Source of the DNA: Heterohyrax brucei
Taxonomy: Eukaryota; Chordata; Mammalia; Hyracoidea; Procaviidae
Assembly: GCA_028571685.1 (NCBI GenBank)
Contig: CM053141.1
Coordinates: forward strand, 51,892,333 to 51,956,332
Reading direction: 5' to 3'
DNA: 64,000 nucleotides
Positions within the stretch are counted from its first letter, which is position 1, and every line of letters starts with the position of its first letter. Made by a program: the position numbers and the translations under genes. The notes under the pieces are model-generated. The model had not been told where the DNA came from and ran no database searches. It worked only from the letters and a program-made list of their open reading frames with translations. Positions 56,664 through 64,000 of this stretch are shown here, piece after piece.

Positions 56664-56767
56664 TCAGAACCCTGGTGCCATAGTGGTTATTGGACTTCAA
56701 GGATGCTAACCAAAATGTCATCAGTTTAAATCCACTAGCTGCTCCTTGGAAACTCTATGGGATTGTT
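56664..56767 (+). mobile_element. AfroSINE, 3'-truncated, inner copy 1
   Basis: gctcagaaccctggtgccat start; stops after ctctatgggattgttctg, where the next SINE begins. Confidence 0.88.
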
Positions 56768-56932
56768 CTGTGGATGCAGTGTAGTGGTTAAGTCCTGTGA
56801 CTGTTAACTGAAAGGTCAGCAGTTCAAATTCACCAGGTGCTCCTTGGAAACCCTGTGGAGCAGTTGTACTCTGTCCTACAGGATAGCTGTGAGTCAGAAA
56901 TGAATCAGCAGCAATGATTTTGTTTCTTTTTG
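56768..56932 (+). mobile_element. AfroSINE, inner copy 2
   Basis: tggatgcagtgtagtggtta start, agcagttcaaattcaccagg B-box region, gagtcagaaatgaatcagca 3' body, T-rich tail. Probably inserted in copy 1 or joined to it by recombination. Confidence 0.9.
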
Positions 56933-57041
56933 GCCTGCTTTTCAGTTAGCAATTGAGCATGTAACCATTTGCACCACAGAGGCTCTTCCTATGCAAACGA
57001 CTTGCACTGCAGCACTTGTCTTCTGAAGGAGTATACCAGGA

Positions 57042-57592
57042 TGGCCAAGTAAGTCTGCAGACTCATCCTAGGAAGAGTGCTACATACCTCACTGCTGAAT
57101 ATAACTATCTTCCCCTTCAGAATACTTCCACTGGGAAGCTATGCATCAATGCCAGTGCCTAGTCCAACCTTTCAAAGACATTTTTGAACTCTTTCTAGAA
57201 CGGCCATCAGAGCTGTCCTCATACTACCCCGATGTCTTGAATGTCATCCAAATGTCTTCCTTGCAATATTTCATTTATATTCAAGTAAAGAAAAAAGTCA
57301 CTGGGGTCCAGATCAAGTGAATAGGGAGAATGTTCCAATACAGTTGTTTACTGGCTAAAAACTCCCTTTCTGACAACAATATTCAATTAAGTTCATGAAT
57401 TTGCCACCTTGCCATCATGAGCAATGGCCATTCCAGAAAGACTTCCAAAATTGCTTTGAGGGGTGAACTAGGCCCTGGTGTTGGGGCATAGCTTCCCGAG
57501 GGGAGGACTTTGAAGGGGACCATAGTGATATTCAGCAACGAGGTATGAAGCACTCAGAACAATTAAGTTCATGGACTTCATTGTCAGAACTT
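57042..57592. mobile_element. Palindromic mariner derivative, copy 3
   Basis: Same fused structure as the copies at 8.5 and 22 kb: the antisense mariner 3' half first (gactcatcctaggaagagtg, then tcactggggtccagatcaag), then the 3' end forward from about 57424 (ggccattccagaaagacttc). The right end reads tcattgtcagaac. The left end is more eroded. The join between arms is the same type as in copy 1 (ttgccaccttgccatcatga). Confidence 0.82.
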
Positions 57593-57805
57593 CTACGTAA
57601 GTTTTCCATATTTTAGTTTATTTTTTGTTTTTTGCTTTGGCTTAATTTGCTTAATCTTTTCAGAAAATCATAATTTCATTTATTTTTTTTCATGTTTACT
57701 AAAAGACTTATGCATTACATTCCCTTAAAACAATTTTTTAAATCTGTAACGTAGCTTTAGTTTGTACCTTTGTTTTCATTCCTAATACTGTTGTGCTCTT
57801 TCTAA

Positions 57806-57917
57806 GTCCTGGTGAGCTGCTTCTGAAAGGTCACAGCCATTGAAAGCCCTAAGGAATGCAGTTCTAATCTGACACGAGTTAGAATTGACTTCATGGGAAC
57901 TGGTTTTGTTTTTCTTT
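57806..57917 (+). mobile_element. AfroSINE, long subtype, internal deletion
   Basis: agtcctggtgagctgcttct jumps from the 5' end to ggtcacagccattgaaagcc; 3' body cgagttagaattgacttcat. Confidence 0.7.
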
Positions 57918-58299
57918 AGTTTTATTTACCTCACTTGCAAGATGTTCATTTTATTTCTTCTTTCAATGAATTATATCGTCGTTCTCTTGGTCATCATTGC
58001 TGGTCTTTGGTTGTTGTTACTACAATTACTATCGTTATTTTCTATTTTATTAATTTCTACTTTTACCTTTAGTAATCTTCATCTACTATCTTTTAGTGTA
58101 ATGCATTTCTATCTTCTTGAGATGAACACTGAATTTACTTATTCTCAATTTTTCCTATCTTTTTATTAATGGGTATAAAATTACACATTTTCATTCAAGT
58201 ATTGATTCAGTAGCAGTCTGCCAGTTAAGGACATAAAATGCCTTTATTGCTACTATGTTTTAAATTATCCCTGTGATTGGTAAAGAAATGTGTTTTATT

Positions 58300-58440
58300 T
58301 GGAAATCCTGGTGGTCTAGTGGTTAACAGCTGTGGCTACTAACTAAAAGGTCAGAGGTTCAAATCCCCTTGGGGAATTTCTACTCTGTCCTGTAGGTCAC
58401 CATGAGTTGTAGTCAACTCAGTGGCAATGGTTTTGGTTTG
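58300..58440 (+). mobile_element. AfroSINE with internal deletion
   Basis: ggaaatcctggtggtctagt, aggttcaaatccccttgggg; the ctccttggaaactc block is missing; ends gtagtcaactcagtggcaat. Confidence 0.9.
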
Positions 58441-58950
58441 CACATGTTATTTAGCCAAGTGATATTTCCAAAATTATTATTTTTAGTTAACTTTTCCAAT
58501 TTCTAATGTTATTGTGTTTTGATTTAAGATGTTTTGAGCTGTTTAATGTATTCTTTTGAATTTTTAAAAACTTTTAGCCAAAATAATGGTTAATTTTGAC
58601 AAAGATCCACAATGTGTGCTTAAAATTAAGCACTCTCTGTTTGCTGAGTGAAGAGTACTCTAAAATATTGATAGCTGAAACCTATAAATCAAGTTTGAGT
58701 ATTTCAAAAATCTACTTTTTTCTGCTTAGTCTACCACTTCCTCGGTTAGTGGGCTAAAATATTCCACCAGAGTTGTGAACTCAGAGATTTTCCCTTGTAA
58801 TTCTGTCAGGCTTTGCTTTATGTACTGCAAAGTCCTGGTTCAGTCCACCTAAGTTTTAACTGTTACATTTTGGTTGAGTGTTAATGAAATACTTCCCTTG
58901 GTAATTTTTAACGCATTCCACCTTCTGGCTTCAGTGATGACGCTGCACTG

Positions 58951-59191
58951 ATTGCCCACCACGCGTGAGACCAGGAGCCTTGGCTTCCCGCTCTGTGCCG
59001 GGGTGAAGCCTCAGCCGCCCGTGGACTTGCTAGAGAACACTCATTGCACAGACCTAATCGCTTCACGGCTGTACGTTCCTTCTGGACATCTAGATGTTTT
59101 ACTTTCTTGTTTTGACCTTGGAGATACAGCAAGTGTATCTCCTGTGACCTCCTCCTGATCCATACATGAGCGCAGGGATTACCCACTAAGC
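58951..59191. other. CpG-richer unassigned patch
   Basis: About ten CpG in 240 bases (for example cacgcgtg, gccgggg, gccgcccgtgg), while the surroundings are CpG-poor. It could be a younger insertion or the end of an unrecognised LTR. The 92-codon minus-strand frame over it has no recognisable domain. Confidence 0.45.
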
Positions 59192-59292
59192 AGGAAACTG
59201 CCCCATAGGGTTTCCAAGGAATGGCTGGTGCATTCTAACTGCTAACTTTTTGGTTAGAGCTGAGACTGCAACTGCTGCACTGTCTGGACTTC
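59192..59292 (-). mobile_element. AfroSINE 5' two-thirds, antisense
   Basis: gaaactgccccatagggttt, then gctaactttttggttagagc. The tail end is missing. Confidence 0.8.
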
Positions 59293-59348
59293 TTGTGTAA
59301 TAAATATACTTGTGATATATATTTTTTACATATATACAAATATATATA

Positions 59349-59505
59349 TGATCTCTGTTGCCTTCAAGTGGATTCTGACTCACAGCTACCCTACAGGACA
59401 GGGTAGAACTGCCCCTATAGCATTTCCAAGGAGTGCTTGGTTGATTCAAACTGCTGACGTTTTTGTTAAAAGCTGTAGCCCTTCATCAGTACACCACCAG
59501 GGTTT
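59349..59505 (-). mobile_element. AfroSINE, antisense
   Basis: gatctctgttgccttcaagt start, then acaggacagggtagaactgc; ends cagtacaccaccagggttt. It lies between TATA-rich runs (atatatat on the left, tatatatag on the right) that may be target duplications. Confidence 0.9.
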
Positions 59506-60197
59506 ATATATAGATGTATATACGTACTTGTGTGTGTCTGTGCATTTATACACATACAGATAAACAGAGAAGGCACCCGGTAAGAAGTATTTTAACATAT
59601 ATTTCTTCTGCCATCTTAACTTTGAGATCTATCTAATCTTAAACAGAAAATGTGATTAATTTGGCATTTTTATTAAATTTCCTGAACTGCAAATGCTTTT
59701 CTTTCACTTGGAATTCATTTTCCAGAAAAATTTAGTGAATGTCCTCACTGCAGTCCTGTGAAAGTAGCCCAGAAGATTTCCATAAGTGCCGGTAATGACT
59801 TCTTAGTCTTTTCACTGGGAATGCATAGCTTCCCTTGAGCAATATGACTGATGTGTTTCTTTCTATAGGATGCCCTGCTAAGTGCCTACTACTTTTAGAA
59901 TCAGCACCTGGGCTGATGCCCAAGCTTACATTAAGAAGGGAATGGTACTAATGTGTCTTTAAAACATTTTTTAGAGCTTAGCAGGAAGAAAACCACTTTA
60001 CTCTCATAATTTACTTTATGTATTGCTATCATCATTGCTAATTACAGCTTTCCAATAAAGCATTTATTTATTAGGTCCCTTCAGTTTAGTTTCCTCTTTC
60101 AGTGAAATTTCTGTCTTTTATTAAAAGGTTATATAATTGATTGGATGCAGGACATGAAAGGATGGTCAAAATAACCAGTGCCATGAAGACTGGCTAC
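59506..60197. other. Unassigned stretch
   Basis: No gene. The phrase taacatatatttcttctgcc recurs in slightly changed form at about 62868, so an unnamed repeat may be shared by the two places. Confidence 0.4.
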
Positions 60198-60351
60198 AAG
60201 AAACCCATTGCCATCAAGTCAATTCCACTCATGGAGACCCTACAACACAGAGTAGAACTGCCCCATAGAGTTTCCTAGGACCTGGTGGACTTGAACTTGT
60301 CAACCCTTTGGTTTCCAGTCAAGCTCTTAACCACTACACCGTGACAGCTCC
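60198..60351 (-). mobile_element. AfroSINE, antisense
   Basis: aagaaacccattgccatcaa start; ttaaccactacaccgtgaca end, with the SINE 5' end altered. Confidence 0.9.
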
Positions 60352-60768
60352 ATTGAAAACATTCAAGATATCCTATTTGTTTTCTTTTATCATCCCATTT
60401 AGATTTAAAAATCCAAGATATTTTTCCTCTTTAAAATAAAGGAAGGCTTAGGAACTCTAAATTGAACTGAGCCAGACATATCCACTTATATCTTTAGCAA
60501 TTTGGGATATGCTTTGACAAATCTTCTTTCTCTCATTGCCTTCTAGATTCTAATATATGGTTTCATTTTACAGCAGTATAATATTATAGTCATTTTCAGA
60601 GAGTGAAAACAGAGTCACCATAATTTAACCACCTTTACACTGTCATACATGAATCATTAAGAATATTTTAGGAATCTCTGCAACTCTATTTCTCCTAAAA
60701 CTCTCCATGTCTGCATTCCATGCTGTGCCTAGACATATCAGTGTAGCTTAGAAAACTGAGATAACTGT
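60352..60768. other. Unassigned AT-rich stretch
   Basis: No gene or nameable repeat seen. Confidence 0.4.
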
Positions 60769-61290
60769 TGTCATGGATCGAACTGTGTACCCCCCGAAAG
60801 TATGTATAGCCACGTGGCTGGGCCATGATTCCCAGTGTCTTGTGACTGTCCTCTATTGTTTGGTTTTCCTAAACTGTATGTTAAAGGATTAGGGTGGGGC
60901 TGTAAATCCCTTAATAGGATCACCTCCCTGCTCCACTGTAGGGAGTTTCCCTGGAGCATGGCTTGCCCAACCTTAATTCTTTCATCTTACAAGAGATAAA
61001 AGGACAGAGAAGCAGGCAGAGAATTGGGAGCCTTGCACCATCAAGAAAGCAGCACCGGGAGAAGAACGTGTCCTTCAGACCTGAGGTTCCTGTGCCAAGA
61101 TGCTCCCAGGACAAAGACTGATGCAATACCGGACTTGTCTCCTGAGCCGACAGGGGGAAAGCCTTCCCCTGGATCAGAAACCCTGAATACAGACTTGCAG
61201 CCTACCGTACTATGTAAGAATAAACCTTCCTTTGTTAAAGCCATCCATTCTGTGGTATTTCTGTTAGAGCAGCCCTAGCTGACTAAAACA
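60769..61290 (+). mobile_element. MaLR-type solo LTR
   Basis: Starts tgtcatggatcgaactgtgt and ends agctgactaaaaca, 522 bases. The 5-base target duplication actgt is exact (60764-60768 and 61291-61295). It reads very like the copies at 13.2 and 22.0 kb. Confidence 0.95.
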
Positions 61291-61295
61291 ACTGT

Positions 61296-62293
61296 GTAAG
61301 GCAAAAGAAATTAAAGAGAGCATGTTTTGCAATGCCATTGTGACGATGCAACTTGCACAAAACCTACTAAAGCAAATCTTGTTCAAATATACCTTCTTAC
61401 ATAGCAATTTCTAGCACTTTACATAGCACAGTTTGAGTGAAACTAGATTATTTACACACAGGAGGAAAAAATGCTAAACTCTATTAACAATGGTTATAAA
61501 TGACTGCAGGTTATAAAGATATGTTTCATTTTTGCATGTAATGACTAATTCTTCTTCTGATAATAAATATCTTGATAATTCCCATCAAGACTTAGAATTG
61601 TTGTCCCAAATATGACTAACATTAGGACTTTCAAAGGTAGAATGTGATTACTTAAGATTACATTATAAAATGGTTGAAATTGTAAAATAACTATTTTCTT
61701 TCAAGTTATATTGCAGCTTTATTGGAATAGAATGCTTATTGTACTTCTGAACCAGACTTACACATATTTTTTAACTTTTTATCATTCAATATAATAAATA
61801 TTATACACTGGGTTATAATTTTTTTGATTAAATGGATGAAGGAGATCCCTTAGGGTGCTCTTGGTTAACATCAATGGAAAATTATAGCAACTCAATTCCA
61901 ACATGACTGCAAACAGCCCAGACCCTTCGGGAATGAAAGTTTGGGTCACCTCACCAAGCAAGGAACAATGACCAGCTGAGGTGCTTGCTAAGAGTAAAGG
62001 CATATGGAATGGGCTGCAGAAGAATGTAGTTCTAAACACCAGCTATGGCCACATGACCAATTGCAGAAACAAGGACTTGTCATTGTTATGCAAATTTCTG
62101 CTTTGTATGTGTGTACCAGATATTTTTGTTTACCTATAAAATATAAGGTACAAATGGGGTTAATGTGTTTTCAGTTGTACAAGTGTTAGCCATATCATGT
62201 TAGACGTAAGTATTACTTTGTAATTGCATTCCTTCAGAGACTATGGATGGTAAGGGGTGGTGTGTACAGATGCCAAGCTGATAAGGGGTAAAC
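61296..62293. other. Unassigned; possible old LTR within
   Basis: The part at about 61900-62130 (gaccagctgaggtgcttgct, then gccacatgaccaattgcaga) has the feel of an old mammalian LTR, but I cannot delimit it. No gene. Confidence 0.35.
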
Positions 62294-62841
62294 TGTAATG
62301 GTTAAGACTCTGTGTCAACTTGACTGGACAACAATTCACCATGTTTGACAGCTGTATCAAGTGGCAGGAACAGCGGCTTCCCACCCCTCACCTGTCAGCT
62401 CTCTGCCTTCCACTGCCTATCTCCTGTCTGCCCACAGTGTCAGCAGCTCCTGCTTTCTTCTCTTTTTGTGTCTGGTTTTTGTGACCTGAACTAGCAGTTG
62501 CTGGATTCATCAACCCTTATAGCCAGGGAGTGAGAATCCTGTTCCTTGACCTGTCAGTGCTGGGTCCCCACAAACCCCTGCAGCTCTGTGAGCCAGCAAA
62601 GATCTCACAGTCTCCCCTGCCATTTGGGGATCTGCAGACCTACGTGGCCGTGATCTAGAACTCTAACGCTTGATCTACAAACTTTGTGTTCATCAGCTCC
62701 GTGACTACACAAGGTTATACCAGGAACTTGGGACATTTCAACATCTACCATCTCATGAGCTATTTCCTTTATGTAATTCTTTCCCTATGCATATTATGTG
62801 TGTTAGTGGTTTTGCTTCCCTGGAAGACCCAGCTTAACACA
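62294..62841 (+). mobile_element. ERVL-like solo LTR
   Basis: Starts tgtaatggttaagactctgt and caacttgactggacaacaat, and ends ttccctggaagacccagctt plus aacaca. Start and end agree with the element at 9.55 kb (cttgactgggcc; agaacccagcctaat). The middle is more C/T-rich. No coding sequence. Confidence 0.6.
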
Positions 62842-63649
62842 ATACACTAGAGTGTTTTTTTCTTTAACATGTATTTCTTCTGCCACTGTCTCTTGATTTT
62901 TTTCTTCAACAAAACAATATAGTTAATTGCCATTACCACTAAATTACATGGTTTAATTTTTTTTGTTTTTTGCCTTCATATGACTATTTGAATTTACTCT
63001 TTAGAGAAAAGTGTCATTTAAATTGTTCTCAAATTTAATGGCACATGTTGATTCTTTATGCTGTCATAATCTCTAAAATTTCTAACATTGCTTTAGCTTA
63101 TATCTGGTTTCATTTTCAATGAAAATTGTTTCCATTTGCATGTATCTCAAAAGTGGTTATATGCTAGTCTCTTCTTGTATCTTTAACCTTGAAATTTTAA
63201 CTGTTTCATTATTTTGTGTTCACTATAAAATGTGTTTATTGAAGTTAATTTCCTGTTTGTTAAATATTTTGAGAGCTTCTGGTGAAAGATTTGATAGTGA
63301 AGCAGTTTCACTTTTGGTCCATCAGAACTATAGATTTCTTCTCTTGTTAGTCAAGTTTCTGAGTGAGTCACCTATTTTTGTCAGTAATCATTTTTATATT
63401 AATGTATTCATAATTGTTTGAAAATACTAGATGTTATTTTATATACAAGATGTGCCAATTTTCAAATGCTTTACTGTTGATATTTTATGAATGCAATGAC
63501 TCAAGAAACACCAACCCTAACAGGATGCAGTAGTCCAGTGGTCACAGTGGGTGAAGATTCACGAGGAGAAATGGATGTATTAAAACCTTCAGACACATAG
63601 ATCTACATAATAGTTTTGGCTCAAATGGAATAATACACAAAAAGAATGC
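62842..63649. other. Unassigned AT-rich stretch
   Basis: T-rich; a 100-codon plus-strand frame (63119-63421) has no domain and may be antisense L1-like sequence. Confidence 0.35.
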
Positions 63650-63822
63650 CTAGAGAATGAAGAAGGAAGAAGAGTACAAATGTAAAAAAATTAAAAAAAA
63701 AAAGTGAGAGAGAGAAAGAGGAAGCGGAAAAAGAGAAGTAGAGAAGGAGATAACGTGGGTAGGGAAGCAAAGAAAGAGGAAGAAAATAGAGGGGGGAAAA
63801 GAGGATAAGAAGACAAGAACAG
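63650..63822 (+). repeat. Polypurine tract
   Basis: About 170 bases almost wholly A and G on the plus strand (gaagaaggaagaagag, gagagagagaaagagg, gaagaaaatagagggggg), broken by few pyrimidines. Such tracts can form triplex DNA. Confidence 0.85.
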
Positions 63823-64000
63823 ATGATTGATTGGTGAGTCCATGTAAAAGTTTTTAAATTGTGCAACAGAATTCCTTTTAGTTGCTCAGGCTTCTTAGTT
63901 AATGCAATCGTAACTTTGAAAGAATGAAAGCTCCCGAAGTCACAAGTAAAGAGAGGAATACAATATTATATTCTACTGATAGCAAATTGTTTTTAAAGTT
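63823..64000. other. Unassigned end of window
   Basis: No gene or nameable repeat. Confidence 0.4.

Larger units (their letters stand above)
56515..56985 (-). mobile_element. AfroSINE-related long subtype, antisense, holding two plus-strand SINEs
   Basis: Left part: gtgtagagttcactcaactt, then gatttttggaaatggatcac and caagtctttcttctaaaact. Right part after the inner copies: cctgcttttcagttagcaat, then gtaaccatttgcaccacaga. In register with a single outer element. Confidence 0.75.
57601..58950 (-). mobile_element. Old L1-like sequence, antisense
   Basis: Phrases such as ttttcccttgtaattctgtc with aggctttgctttatgtactg, and gcattccaccttctggcttc, match antisense L1 ORF1/ORF2 regions. The earlier part is T-rich and only loosely similar. 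Two SINEs are inserted. No frame survives. Confidence 0.45.

Noticed and set aside
58908-59186. 92-codon minus-strand open frame in the CpG-rich patch
   Set aside because: Open frame length follows from the higher GC content; no domain is visible and it crosses a junction between repeat types.
63119-63421. 100-codon plus-strand open frame
   Set aside because: T-rich, low-complexity, probably old L1-like sequence.

Overview
The window looks like nuclear DNA of an afrotherian mammal, most likely a proboscidean (elephant) or close relative. The main evidence is some fifty tRNA-derived SINEs of the AfroSINE type, with an A-box like tggttaagtgc, a B-box like ggttcaaatcc and a tail like gagtcagaattgactc. 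They occur beside RTE-type LINE copies whose 3' ends share that tail. L1 LINEs, MaLR-type solo LTRs, mariner relics and a few old MIR/L2 copies make up most of the rest. The repeat names come from my memory of these families; no library search was run.

I find no gene I would call functional. Every open frame examined is short and most lie inside a repeat; the longest (141 codons) lies inside an antisense solo LTR. One stretch near 1.57-2.25 kb reads like a broken retrocopy of an unidentified protein gene. The DNA is AT-rich and CpG-poor, as expected for intergenic or deep intronic sequence.

Layout. 0-2.3 kb: antisense mariner, then the decayed coding-like stretch. 2.5-13 kb: scattered SINEs, an RTE copy with a readable reverse-transcriptase region, a palindromic mariner derivative, an ERVL-like LTR and an antisense RTE. 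13-18 kb: MaLR LTRs, a foldback element split by an LTR that is itself split by a SINE, and an RTE 3' end. 18-23 kb: a 27-bp tandem repeat, a local 180-bp direct duplication and a second palindromic mariner derivative holding an LTR. 23-45 kb: old L1, MIR and L2, many SINEs (several inside other SINEs or LTRs), and an intact-looking 220-bp foldback element. 45-54 kb: the densest nest, with sense L1 parts, an inverted L1 piece, a mariner carrying a mutated catalytic triad, LTRs and SINEs. 54-64 kb: antisense RTE, a SINE nest, a third palindromic mariner derivative, antisense L1-like sequence, a CpG-richer patch, another MaLR LTR, and a polypurine tract near the end.

The elements relate to one another rather than to a host pathway. 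The SINE and RTE share a 3' tail, which fits RTE-driven SINE movement. The palindromic elements carry mariner ends and part of its transposase but no complete frame, so they would have needed an enzyme in trans. The nesting and target duplications give a relative order: foldback and mariner derivatives first, MaLR LTRs into them, and AfroSINEs among the last.
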